Origin: Puia dinghuensis | Lineage (GTDB): Bacteria; Bacteroidota; Bacteroidia; Chitinophagales; Chitinophagaceae | DNA length: 64,000 nucleotides | Direction: 5' to 3' | Assembly (NCBI RefSeq): GCF_014642875.1 | Contig: NZ_BMJC01000008.1 | Coordinates: 124,001 to 188,000, forward strand | Shown: positions 44,469-52,701 of the stretch, one piece after another | Layout: each line of letters starts with the position of its first letter | How positions within the stretch are numbered: position 1 is the stretch's first letter | Program-made: the position numbers and the translations under genes | The notes under the pieces: generated by a model | Databases searched by the model: none | What the model was told of the DNA's origin: nothing | What the model saw: only the letters and a program-made list of their open reading frames with translations

Positions 44469-45289
44469 TGGTACTTAATAGAGTTTTTAAAAATTATTGA
44501 ATCTTGGGGTGAACGATAAACCCTGTCAGTTTCGTCATTGAATGCTGCCTTCATCCCTTCTAAAACTGTCTTATGTGAATGTTTCTTTTGAAAATCTTCA
44601 TAAATTTTCCCTTCCCTTGTAACATAACCAACCGATGATGGGCCGCCAATTGGCGATATACCATTTTTATAAGATTTAGCCTCTATATTGATGATCCTCT
44701 TTATCAGTGCTATCATGGATTCAACATGAGCGGTATCTAAGAAATTTTTAAGGTTGACCTTTTTATTTTCCAAACGATTGCTTGATATAAAGCCTTCGTT
44801 AGTCATCGAATCCTTGTGATCTCTGCTATAGAAATAGGCATAGGGCTTCGAATTTTCATAGCCGGATATAATACAGTCTACCCCATTTTTAAAAGTATTA
44901 TACTCACTATCACCCATGATTGTTTTAGCGTATTGGCAGAAGATTGGCCAATATGTATGCACGTTCACTGCTTTCTGATTGTGCTTTTTAAACTCATCAA
45001 AGAGACCAAAAATAGTATAGTGTGTGTAATCGGATGCACCCCCAATCTGAAAAAAAATATTTTTATATCTAAATATCTTTTCCGTGCTATCGATATATGC
45101 ATATACTGGTGTGCCAACTCCATGCTCCATATTACTAGACCTAGAGTCGGCACCTACACATATTCCGGATTTGTTCATAATGACCACTAGGTATGTACCA
45201 TGCGGTCTTAAACTATAATTTTGCTCTTGGCAAATAGCAAACAGAGATATGAAGTTGAACAAAATAGAAACGAACATTATTGATCTCAT
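44456..45289 (-). CDS. Secreted proteasome/HslV-like Ntn hydrolase
   Basis: 277 residues from ATG 45289. Signal peptide MRSIMFVSILFNFISLFAIC, then HGTYLVVIMNKSGICVGADS. Numbering Thr32 as residue 1 puts an aspartate exactly at position 17 (Asp48), and a lysine follows in STEKIFRY (Lys71). This is the Thr1-Asp17-Lys33 arrangement of proteasome beta subunits and HslV, with a short insertion. A later SSVGYVTREGKIYE fits too. Such enzymes cleave themselves before the threonine and act as peptidases or amidases. A secreted form is unusual. Markedly A+T-rich against its surroundings and placed inside a broken ATPase gene, so probably transferred. Confidence 0.6.
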   Translation of the reverse strand: MRSIMFVSILFNFISLFAICQEQNYSLRPHGTYLVVIMNKSGICVGADSRSSNMEHGVGTPVYAYIDSTEKIFRYKNIFFQIGGASDYTHYTIFGLFDEFKKHNQKAVNVHTYWPIFCQYAKTIMGDSEYNTFKNGVDCIISGYENSKPYAYFYSRDHKDSMTNEGFISSNRLENKKVNLKNFLDTAHVESMIALIKRIINIEAKSYKNGISPIGGPSSVGYVTREGKIYEDFQKKHSHKTVLEGMKAAFNDETDRVYRSPQDSIIFKNSIKYHYLH

Positions 45290-45293
45290 GGCT

Positions 45294-45362
45294 TGAGGTT
45301 TTGAATTCAATTTCAATGCCTTCGCCCTGCTGTAGCAGCTGGGTCACTTTCTCGAGGGTCAT
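45294..45362 (-). pseudogene. N-terminal remnant of the AlbA_2 gene
   Basis: ATG 45362 opens MTLEKVTQLLQQGEGIEIEF followed by KTS, the typical first 23 residues of an AlbA_2 (Schlafen-type) protein, in the same direction as the C-terminal remnant at 43655-44185. The frame then leaves the family at the edge of the A+T-rich insert. Confidence 0.7.
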
Positions 45363-45402
45363 AGATCACAATTTTAGGCGAGGCTAGACAGTGGCAAGAC
45401 AG

Positions 45403-45410
45403 CAAAGGTA
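45403..45410 (-). promoter_or_regulatory. Candidate Bacteroidota -7 promoter box
   Basis: Minus-strand TACCTTTG matches the TAnnTTTG consensus of the Bacteroidota primary sigma factor and lies 41 bp before the remnant ATG at 45362. No good -33 TTTG partner was found. Confidence 0.35.
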
Positions 45411-45464
45411 GAGAAATCGCTGACGCGGAAATAAATCCTGATGTCATTAATTTTGCGGTTGATT

Positions 45465-46382
45465 ATGAAAGGCAACAGCAAGATAAAGTTGTACGATACC
45501 CGCACCTTCACGGCGAAGTTCATGCCGGCGGCGGAGATTCGCGAGATGCTGAAGGGAGACCCCGATCGGTTCTTTATTGTGCGGGTGGAGGAGATGCACC
45601 GCCATGTCGACCGGCCGGTGCCGCCGTCGCGGGCGACGAACCACACCATTATGTATCTGACGGCGGGGAAGCTTTTTATGAAAGTGGGCAGCGAAACCTA
45701 CACCATCCACAAAGATGAAATGCTGATCGTTGCCGCGGGACAGATCTTTTCTTTTGAAGAATATAACACGACGAAGTTCAACAGGGGATTTCTCTTCCAT
45801 TTTAATGATACTTTCCTGCCGGGCAAGTTTGGGAAGGCGCCGTTCGTCCAGGAGTTCGGGTTCCTGAAACCTTTTAGCGAGCCGCGACTGCAGCTGGATA
45901 AGGAGGGCACGCGCTATGCGGGACAGTTGCTCAAACGGCTGCACGCCGACTATTCCCGCAACGGCCTCGCCAATGGGGCGCTGCTGCAGTCCTATCTGCT
46001 TGCGTTGCTTTGCGAGATGGCGCGGATGTACCAGCCACAGTCGCCGGCAACGGCCAGTGCTGCCCTCGCGGGGGAGTTTCGCCGCCTGGTACAGGAATAT
46101 CATAACACGAAGCAGCAAGTGACGGATTATGCCGCGCTGCTGCATGTGACGGCGAATCATTTGAATAAAGTGGTGAAGGCCGCTACCGGGAAGTCGCCGA
46201 CGCGATTCATCGATGAGGCCATCCTGCTCGAGGCAAAGGTTTTGCTGGGGCAGACGACGTTGCCGGTGGGGGAGGTGGCGGCAGCGGTAGGGATCGAAGA
46301 TGCTTCTTATTTTAGCCGGTTGTTCAAAAAGTATGAAGGGATGACGCCTGTGGGGTATCGGAAGAAAATGGGTTTGCGTTAG
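45465..46382 (+). CDS. AraC-family transcriptional regulator
   Basis: 305 residues from ATG 45465 (MKGNSKIKLYDTRTF); ATG 45441 upstream is weaker. N-terminal cupin-like sensor (IMYLTAGKLFMKVGSETYTI, then FSFEEYNTTKFNRGFLFHFN) and C-terminal AraC domain (VTANHLNKVVKAATGKSPTR and VGIEDASYFSRLFKKYEGMT). The following membrane and FAD-protein genes may be its targets. The stop codon is embedded in the first bases of structured repeat copy 3. Confidence 0.9.
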   Translation: MKGNSKIKLYDTRTFTAKFMPAAEIREMLKGDPDRFFIVRVEEMHRHVDRPVPPSRATNHTIMYLTAGKLFMKVGSETYTIHKDEMLIVAAGQIFSFEEYNTTKFNRGFLFHFNDTFLPGKFGKAPFVQEFGFLKPFSEPRLQLDKEGTRYAGQLLKRLHADYSRNGLANGALLQSYLLALLCEMARMYQPQSPATASAALAGEFRRLVQEYHNTKQQVTDYAALLHVTANHLNKVVKAATGKSPTRFIDEAILLEAKVLLGQTTLPVGEVAAAVGIEDASYFSRLFKKYEGMTPVGYRKKMGLR

Positions 46383-46484
46383 GGACAGGAGCGGCAGCCC
46401 GACTGGGACTATAGCGAGTCTAATGATTGGCCTTCGGCCGAACGGCTTGCCGCCGTTCCTGGCCCGACCCGAAGGGGAACGCCC
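46376..46484 (+). repeat. Structured dispersed repeat, copy 3
   Basis: Starts GCGTTAGGGACAGGAGCGGC and ends CCCGAAGGGGAACGCCC. The GCGTTAG start supplies the last arginine codon and the TAG stop of the AraC gene. Central hairpins GGCC-TTC-GGCC and GAACGGC-TTGCC-GCCGTTC are visible. Same ends as copies 1, 2 and 4, different middle. Confidence 0.75.
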
Positions 46485-46558
46485 AGATGATTGAAAAGTC
46501 CTAAAAGGGGCGGAGTCCGTCCTAGTGCGGGCGGCGGCGCCAGGGGAACTTTGCCGGC

Positions 46559-46972
46559 ATGATGACCCTATTGTTATTGCATTCCTGGTGGCGCTGGATG
46601 GTGCTGACCGCACTGCTGGTGTCCATTGCCCGATCGGCGCGGGGCATGTGGGCGGCCGCCGGTTTCACCCCTTTCGATAACACCCTCCGGCACTGGACGG
46701 CGACGATAGCGCATATACAGTTGGTGCTTGGCATGACGCTTTTTGTAAAGAACCCGGTGGCCGATCGTTTCCGGCTGATCCATATCACCGGGATGATCAT
46801 CGCAGTGACGGTCGTGACCATCGGTTCGGCTATGGCTAAACGCAAGACCAGCCATCGGGAGAAGTTTATGACGATGTTGCGATGGTTTGTGGCGGCCCTG
46901 GTGATCATCCTGCTTTTTATTCCCTGGCCCTGGAGCCCCTTGGCGCAGCGGCCCCTTTTCCGAACTTTTTAA
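46559..46972 (+). CDS. Conserved small membrane protein
   Basis: 137 residues, three to four hydrophobic segments (LLLLHSWWRWMVLTALLVSI, IQLVLGMTLFV, LIHITGMIIAVTVVTIGSAM, FVAALVIILLFIPW). Histidines and arginines next to the membrane (HSWWRW, HIQLVLG, LIHITG) recall haem- or quinone-linked proteins, but I do not recognise a named family. First gene of a three-gene operon, 3 bp before the DUF3817 gene. Confidence 0.7.
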   Translation: MMTLLLLHSWWRWMVLTALLVSIARSARGMWAAAGFTPFDNTLRHWTATIAHIQLVLGMTLFVKNPVADRFRLIHITGMIIAVTVVTIGSAMAKRKTSHREKFMTMLRWFVAALVIILLFIPWPWSPLAQRPLFRTF

Positions 46973-46975
46973 TGT

Positions 46976-47278
46976 ATGCGAAAATATCTTACCACTCCGC
47001 TGGGGCGGCTGCGGCTGCTCGGTTATCTCGAAGGAGTTTCGTTGTTGGTGCTTGTGTTTGTAGCCGTTCCGATGAAGTATGTCTGGCGCGACCCTACGCT
47101 GGTGAAGACGCTGGGCCCCATTCACGGGATGTTGTTCTTGCTGTTTGTGTTGGGTGCGCTGCGGGTGGGGGTGGAGCAGGGGTGGAAGTTTAGAACCACG
47201 ACGTGGAAGGTGCTGGTCGCGTGTATGATCCCGTTTGGGACGTTCTACATCGATCGGGCGGTTTTGCGTATATTGTAA
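46976..47278 (+). CDS. DUF3817 membrane protein
   Basis: 100 residues with three hydrophobic segments (LGYLEGVSLLVLVFVAVPMK, IHGMLFLLFVLGALRVG, VLVACMIPFGTFYID). RLRLLGYLEGVSLL and GPIHGMLFLLF are typical DUF3817 motifs. Function unknown. Operonic with its neighbours: 3 bp after one, 5 bp before the other. Confidence 0.85.
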   Translation: MRKYLTTPLGRLRLLGYLEGVSLLVLVFVAVPMKYVWRDPTLVKTLGPIHGMLFLLFVLGALRVGVEQGWKFRTTTWKVLVACMIPFGTFYIDRAVLRIL

Positions 47279-47283
47279 GTAAT

Positions 47284-48843
47284 ATGGAGCGAAGAGATTT
47301 TTTGAAACAGACGCTGGCGGCGGGGGTGGGGTTGGCGGTGCTGCCGGCGGGTGCGGGGTTGGCGTTGGCGCCGCATATAGGGGTGGCCGCGCCCTCCGCC
47401 AAAAAAGTGATCGTGGCGGGCGCGGGTATTACTGGTCTGTGCTGCGGGTATGAGTTGATGAAAGCGGGGCACGACGTGGTGGTGTTGGAGGCTTCGGGAC
47501 GTTATGGCGGACATGTGTATACCGGTCGCGATGGGTTGTCGGACGGACTCTATGCCGACTTCGGGGCCGACCATATCACGAAGCCCGGGTATGAGCGATT
47601 CTTCGAGTATGTAGACGAATTTAAGCTTACCGCGATTCCTTATCCCAACGCGGAGGGGTCGGAACACGCCTATGACCCGCACAAGCTGAAGGTGATAGAC
47701 GGGAAGTTTTATACCGCACAGCAGTTGAGGGACCCCACCGTGCTGAAGGGTTTTGGCTTCAGCAACAGGGAAGTGGAATTTTTGGCGGAGCATCCGCTAT
47801 ATGAGCTGAGGGCGTTGTATCTGGCGCCGTATGTGGGGAAGTTCGCCGATCCCTATCAGCCGTTTGGGGTTGGATACGATGAATACGATACTATCCCTAT
47901 CGCCGATGTATATAAGAAGGAAGGGGCTTCGCCTGCTGCGCTGCGTTTCCTTGGCGGCAAGCATACCAATGCGTTGTATGCGTTGTGGCGGCTGTCGATG
48001 ATGTATTCGCGCGGCATCCCGCTTTCGGAGGGCGAGACCTTTCACCTGAAGGACGGCAATGAGCAGCTGCCGATGGCTTTTGCCCGGAGTCTGGGGCCAC
48101 GCGTCAGGTTGAATCACCCGGTGACGGCTATCAGGCACAGTTCGAGTGGGGTGACGGTGAACTATCGGCCGTATGGGGGCAGGAAGGGGGCGGGGATGGG
48201 GGACCGAGCGGGAGGCGCCACAGGGGCGAGGTTGGGCGCTGCGGCGGCAGCGGGGACGGAGGCGGCAGCTGCGGAAACCACGATGGAGGCGGATGTGCTG
48301 GTGACTTGTATTCCACTCCCGTTATTCGCGAATATTCCGATCACCCCCGCGCTTTCCCCGGCCAGGCAGTATGTGGTCGATCACCTCAAATTTTCCTCGC
48401 ATCCTTTTTATGTTTTCGAAGCGGCGTCGAAGTTCTGGCTGGATGACGGGATCCCGAGTATCAACATGGAGTTCGATCATCCTTATATCGATTCGATCTG
48501 GCTCGAGACGAATGCGGTGGAGACGCACCGGGTTATTCTGAAGGCGTTCGGGCCGGGCGGATTGTCGCCGCAGCAGGTGTTGGCGGCCTTCCGGCAGGTG
48601 TATCCGGGTAAAAAAGATACCATCGAGCAAGCGCTGACGGTGGATTGGACGAAAGACAAGTACTCTCCCGCCTGCGAGATGGAGCCGTTCCCCATCGGCG
48701 AGATGCGGAAGTTTTGGCCGCAGGTGTTGCAACCGGAGGGGCGCATCTATTTTGCGGGCACCTATGCAGACAACATGAGCCGGGGGATGGAGTCGTGCCT
48801 GCGTAGTGCGCAGCGGGTGGCGCGGGAGATCGATAGGTTGTGA
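47284..48843 (+). CDS. Tat-exported FAD-dependent amine-oxidase-like oxidoreductase
   Basis: 519 residues from ATG 47284 (MERRDFLKQT), a twin-arginine signal followed by GVGLAVLPAGAGLALA; the longer frame from 47203 would bury the signal. The FAD-binding motif is VIVAGAGITGLCCGYELMKA, then VVVLEASGRYGGHV, and the C-terminal flavin motif includes RIYFAGTYADNMSRGMESCL. Member of the flavin amine oxidase/phytoene desaturase group; substrate unknown. A glycine/alanine-rich insert (GAGMGDRAGGATGARLGAAA) near residue 300 looks like a recent expansion. Last gene of the operon. Confidence 0.85.
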   Translation: MERRDFLKQTLAAGVGLAVLPAGAGLALAPHIGVAAPSAKKVIVAGAGITGLCCGYELMKAGHDVVVLEASGRYGGHVYTGRDGLSDGLYADFGADHITKPGYERFFEYVDEFKLTAIPYPNAEGSEHAYDPHKLKVIDGKFYTAQQLRDPTVLKGFGFSNREVEFLAEHPLYELRALYLAPYVGKFADPYQPFGVGYDEYDTIPIADVYKKEGASPAALRFLGGKHTNALYALWRLSMMYSRGIPLSEGETFHLKDGNEQLPMAFARSLGPRVRLNHPVTAIRHSSSGVTVNYRPYGGRKGAGMGDRAGGATGARLGAAAAAGTEAAAAETTMEADVLVTCIPLPLFANIPITPALSPARQYVVDHLKFSSHPFYVFEAASKFWLDDGIPSINMEFDHPYIDSIWLETNAVETHRVILKAFGPGGLSPQQVLAAFRQVYPGKKDTIEQALTVDWTKDKYSPACEMEPFPIGEMRKFWPQVLQPEGRIYFAGTYADNMSRGMESCLRSAQRVAREIDRL

Positions 48844-49087
48844 GGGGGGCGGCGGTTCCTACCGATGATAGGTAGTTGATTATTTTCAAAAATTATTGCT
48901 AATAATTTTGGCTGTAGAAAAGATATTCGTATCTTTATCTTCTCCTTTGCGTGTTTCCCACAATTACTATTTCCAGCCGGTACGGCTGATGTTGTTCCCC
49001 ACTACACGATCGGATATGTGCGTAATAGAAAAATGCTACGGGCTATTCTTTCTCGCGCAAACAATTACTTACAGTTAAGGGCAACTT

Positions 49088-50014
49088 ATGAAACCGAAGT
49101 ATGATATGCTGTGGAAGGGCATGATCGAGGAAGTGATGGCTGATCTGTTACTTTTCGTTGACCCGGACATTGGAAAAGAGTTGGACCTGGAGCGTGGCTT
49201 TGAATTTCTCGACAAGGAGCTTGCGGAGTTGTCCCCGGAGGCGTCGACTACCAGGGTTGTCGACAAGCTGGTAAAAGTGTTCCTACGTGATGGGGCCGAA
49301 AGCTGGATATTACTGCATGTGGAAGTGCAAGGCAATAACGGTAAGGAATTTCCTGGACGGATGTTCGAATATTTTGTCAGACTACATAAGCGCGGCCGTC
49401 CTGTGGCGGCAATTGCCGTGTTAACGGGGAAGGATGGCAAAAAAAGGCCGGGAGTGTACGAAGATCGCTGTTTGTGGACTTGCGTCCGGTATGAATATAA
49501 GACTTTACGTATCGCCGATTATGCTGACGAGGTATTGGCGGCCAGTGCGAACCCATTTGCGGCGGTGATCCTTGTGGCGAAGGAAGTGCTCTTGCAGGTA
49601 AAGGGGACGGATGAAGAACGGGACCAGGTATTGCTGAAACAAAAGCTGTTGATGTCCAAACTATTGAATGAAAAGGCCGCGGCTTTCGGCGAACAAAAGA
49701 CACAGGCCATTAAGTACTTCCTTTATAACTACGTGGTATTTAAAAAACCAGAAACAAATCGTAAATTTATCGAGGAAAGTGACAAAAATTCTGATAAGAA
49801 TAGTACTACTATGGGTATCATTGAACAAGTAAAGGAGATAATGCGCCAGGAAGGCGTCGAAGAAGGTCTGGAAAAAGGTCTGGAAAAAGGGAAGGAGGAA
49901 TCCGTTCGCATATTGCTGGCGAATACCGAATTTTCGCCTGAGAAGATCGCTGAACTGGTGAAGGTGCCTGTTGCTTTGGTAGAGAGAATAAGAGATGAAC
50001 TCAAGGCCAAATAA
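49088..50014 (+). CDS. Rpn-family PD-(D/E)XK nuclease
   Basis: 308 residues. The N-terminal nuclease region has EFLDKELAELSP, VDKLVKVFLRDG and WILLHVEVQGNNG, where EVQ replaces the ExK of other PD-(D/E)XK enzymes, as in Rpn and PDDEXK_2 proteins. LTGKDGKKRPGVYE follows. The C-terminal part is helical and charged (EEGLEKGLEKGKEESV) and ends in EKIAELVKVPVALVERIRDE. Rpn proteins are DNA nucleases that promote recombination and act in phage defence. A+T content is higher than in neighbours. Confidence 0.85.
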   Translation: MKPKYDMLWKGMIEEVMADLLLFVDPDIGKELDLERGFEFLDKELAELSPEASTTRVVDKLVKVFLRDGAESWILLHVEVQGNNGKEFPGRMFEYFVRLHKRGRPVAAIAVLTGKDGKKRPGVYEDRCLWTCVRYEYKTLRIADYADEVLAASANPFAAVILVAKEVLLQVKGTDEERDQVLLKQKLLMSKLLNEKAAAFGEQKTQAIKYFLYNYVVFKKPETNRKFIEESDKNSDKNSTTMGIIEQVKEIMRQEGVEEGLEKGLEKGKEESVRILLANTEFSPEKIAELVKVPVALVERIRDELKAK

Positions 50015-50234
50015 TGGTGTCACCAATATTCCTTCGAAGAAGCACCGCAATATTTTTTTAATTTCTCTCCCACCTAAAGTATTTAAAGCCGCTACCGAAT
50101 ATTTGGTTGCTCGTTCGCCTTTCTTTAAACCTGGGACTATATTTTTCGAATAAGATAGCAGCCGTTATACCTGATTGGCCCACCTGGCTTTTCCCACCGA
50201 CTATTATTACTTACTCAATTTAAAACTCCTATTT

Positions 50235-50468
50235 ATGGGACTCATGCATGAGATGGTAAAATATCGGATTGAAGAATGGGCGGGAAAAGGTAAGAGAATC
50301 AGTTTTAGGCTTGCCTGGTATACGGTGAATGCGGAACAATTAGATGGCATGATCTGGCTGTTGATGAAAGGTAATCGGTCGAAGGAGGAGATTATGGTCT
50401 CTCTGAAAGTTTCTGTGGCCTTTGTGGAGGGAATGCATAAGACGCTGAAGCCTAAAAAGGCCGTCTAG
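50235..50468 (+). CDS. Small protein resembling the Rpn C-terminal tail
   Basis: 77 residues from ATG 50235. The end, KEEIMVSLKVSVAFVEGMHK, resembles the end of the adjacent Rpn protein (PEKIAELVKVPVALVERIRD), so this may be a truncated paralogue. The preceding part (MVKYRIEEWAGKGKRISF) is not recognised. 220 bp after the Rpn gene in the same direction. Confidence 0.45.
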   Translation: MGLMHEMVKYRIEEWAGKGKRISFRLAWYTVNAEQLDGMIWLLMKGNRSKEEIMVSLKVSVAFVEGMHKTLKPKKAV

Positions 50469-50586
50469 CGGACAGGTGGGCGGCGGGGAACGGCCAGCGG
50501 CCGGCGCAATTAATAGAAGGGGATAACGTTGTTACAAGCGATCGTCGCAATATAGATAAGTGGCGGTCGTAATTAAACGAATAGCT

Positions 50587-51033
50587 ATGAAAAAACTCTT
50601 ATTCCCTCTTCTGCTTGCGCTGTGCGTCAAGTTCTCCCCCTGCCAGATCAATCACCCGCCAAGCAAGCAGGTGATGATCGTGACGTGTGAGCGATTCCTG
50701 GACCTTTTTAAAAGCGGCAAATTCGACGAGGCATTCGATTATCTGAAGCCCTACACGGTAATAGAGGACTACAAAATGGATACGCTGGCCTATACGGCAA
50801 AGCGTCAAATGACGGCCCTTAGCGGCAGCTTCGGCAAGGTTATCGGTTTTCAACAGGTGCTGCAAAAAGAGATCCCGGGCACTCTCGACAGACTGATCTA
50901 TTTGATGAAATACGAACGCGCATTTTTGGCGATGCGGTTCACCTTATACAATAACGGATCGGGATGGACGATCACGCGTATCAGCTATGACGAAAAGACG
51001 GATGAGCTTTTTGATAGCAGGCCAATGCTATAA
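50587..51033 (+). CDS. Small secreted protein of unknown function
   Basis: 148 residues from ATG 50587; the longer frame needs a GTG. Signal peptide MKKLLFPLLLALCVKFSPCQ. The mature part (FLDLFKSGKFDEAFDYLKPY, then GFQQVLQKEIPGTLDRLIYL and ITRISYDEKTDELFDSR) has the pattern of NTF2-like/DUF3887-type domains, but this is only a resemblance. Convergent with the second Sus operon. Confidence 0.6.
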   Translation: MKKLLFPLLLALCVKFSPCQINHPPSKQVMIVTCERFLDLFKSGKFDEAFDYLKPYTVIEDYKMDTLAYTAKRQMTALSGSFGKVIGFQQVLQKEIPGTLDRLIYLMKYERAFLAMRFTLYNNGSGWTITRISYDEKTDELFDSRPML

Positions 51034-51065
51034 AAAAATGGCCGCCTCCATAATGAAGACGGCCG
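51032..51065 (-). terminator. Terminator of the second Sus operon
   Basis: Minus-strand GGCCGTCTTCA-TTAT-GGAGGCGGCC, with wobble pairs, followed by seven T residues after ATT. It starts about 35 bp after the susD stop and overlaps the end of the convergent small gene. Confidence 0.8.
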
Positions 51066-51100
51066 CGCCAAAACAAGCCAAAACAAAGTAGGATATAGGA

Positions 51101-52681
51101 TTACCAGTTCGGCGTCTGCTTATAGACACCGTTGCTGCGGGAGATCTCGTCAGGATTGATGGGCCAGGCCATGTCGCGATTGGGATCGAAGTTGCGGGCC
51201 TTCCACACCTGCTGGATCGTATAGGTCGAATTCGGATCGGTCTTGTTGGCATGGATCCGCCCGTGCAGCGGCATGTCGATATTCGCATAATCACCCCACC
51301 GCTTCAGATCCATAAACCGGTCGGTCCATTCGCCGGCCAATTCACAACGACGTTCGTGCTTGAGATCGGCCATCGTCGGGTTGCTCTTCGGCGCCAGCCC
51401 CACGCGGGTCCGAACTTCATTCAGCGGCTCGGCGGCGGCAGCGTTCTGACCCATCTGGATCAGCGCTTCAGCCTTGAACAGGAGCATCTCGGCATAACGC
51501 ATCAGCGGCAGGTTCAGCGCGGTAGTCGGATAGTTACCGTTTTGGTTGATGTCGGGATTCGTCGATGCATCTCCATTGGCGCCATAGCTGTACGGTTCCA
51601 TATATTTATTCAGTTGGAAGCCGGAGAGACTGTTGGTGGAGTAGTATTGCCGCTGCTGACCGAAATAAGTGAACGTGTCGCCGAAGTTGAGGATCGTCAA
51701 CGCGCGGCGAGGATCACCCGCCTCATATTCTTCATACAATTCTTCGGTAGGCTGGAAATAGCCCCAGCCATTGTAGAGCCCCCAGCCGGTGTTCTCGAGG
51801 ACGACACCCATAAACTCCGATCCACCGAGATAGCTGGACGTAACAGACCAGATATATTCCGAACTCCAGTTGCCCGCGATGGAAAAAACGGCCTTATAGT
51901 TCTTTGCCGGTGTGGCCTGGCTGGTGATCAGCGCCCGGCCGCATTCGTCCCTGAGGCGATCGACCAGCGGTGGGATCAGCGCCCACTTGGTGTTGTCGTA
52001 CTGCGCCCAGTAGGCGTAGGTCTTAATGAGATAGCCTATCGCCGCTGCCCGGTGAGCGCGGCCCTGGTCGGCACTGCCATAAGACTGAAAGAGCGGCAGG
52101 AGGTCGATCGCGCGTTGCAGGTCGGCGGCGATGATGGAATAGTTCGCCGTCACGGATGGCTGCTGGGGCGCGATGCGTTTGCCATACTGGACATTTTCGG
52201 CGCTGTCATAGGGGACGCCCTGCGATTTTTCGCCCCAGAGGTAGGCAATCCAGAAATGCCAGAACCCGCGCATGAAGTAGGCTTCACCCAGCGAGCGGTT
52301 ACGCAGGCTGGCGGTGAGGTTGCTGGCGCTCTTCAATCCTACGACGGCTTCGTTGGCGACGTTGAGCATGGTGTACATGTCGCTCCACCCTTGCGCCATA
52401 TACCCTTCATGGCCGGTGCAAACGAAGTTCTTGATGTTCTCAGCGTTGGGCTTGGGCCGGCCTACGATGAAGTCGTCGCTGGCATTCTGCATCCAGAATA
52501 GGTCGCGGCCAAAGGTGGATTCGTTCTGCATGGCGTCATAGAGGGCGGCAGTGCCTTTGATCGCATCTGCGGAGTCGCTCCACAAATAGGCGGTCGAGGG
52601 GTTACCGTAGGGCTTGGTGTCGACCCAATTCTTCGAACAGGAAGAGAAAAGGATCAGCAGAGGAAATATATAACGTTTCAT
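51101..52681 (-). CDS. SusD/RagB-family outer-membrane lipoprotein
   Basis: 526 residues. Lipoprotein signal with lipobox LFSSC (Cys15). SusD features: GEAYFMRGFWHFWIAYLWG in the N-terminal tetratricopeptide-like part, PLMRYAEMLLFKAEALIQMG, ERRCELAGEWTDRFMDLKRW and a C-terminal YKQTPNW. Classic SusD (RagB) class, different from the SusD-like_2 protein at 7819. It binds the ligand above the SusC channel. 20 bp downstream of susC and last gene of a sigma-FecR-SusC-SusD set. Confidence 0.94.
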   Translation of the reverse strand: MKRYIFPLLILFSSCSKNWVDTKPYGNPSTAYLWSDSADAIKGTAALYDAMQNESTFGRDLFWMQNASDDFIVGRPKPNAENIKNFVCTGHEGYMAQGWSDMYTMLNVANEAVVGLKSASNLTASLRNRSLGEAYFMRGFWHFWIAYLWGEKSQGVPYDSAENVQYGKRIAPQQPSVTANYSIIAADLQRAIDLLPLFQSYGSADQGRAHRAAAIGYLIKTYAYWAQYDNTKWALIPPLVDRLRDECGRALITSQATPAKNYKAVFSIAGNWSSEYIWSVTSSYLGGSEFMGVVLENTGWGLYNGWGYFQPTEELYEEYEAGDPRRALTILNFGDTFTYFGQQRQYYSTNSLSGFQLNKYMEPYSYGANGDASTNPDINQNGNYPTTALNLPLMRYAEMLLFKAEALIQMGQNAAAAEPLNEVRTRVGLAPKSNPTMADLKHERRCELAGEWTDRFMDLKRWGDYANIDMPLHGRIHANKTDPNSTYTIQQVWKARNFDPNRDMAWPINPDEISRSNGVYKQTPNW

Positions 52682-52701
52682 TGTTCAGCAGTTTTCAAAG
52701 A

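Noticed and set aside
50461-50540. Sequence GGCGGGGAACGGCC as a possible fifth copy of the structured repeat.
   Set aside because: Only the short G-rich word matches; the left arm and the GAGCCCGACCC segment are absent.
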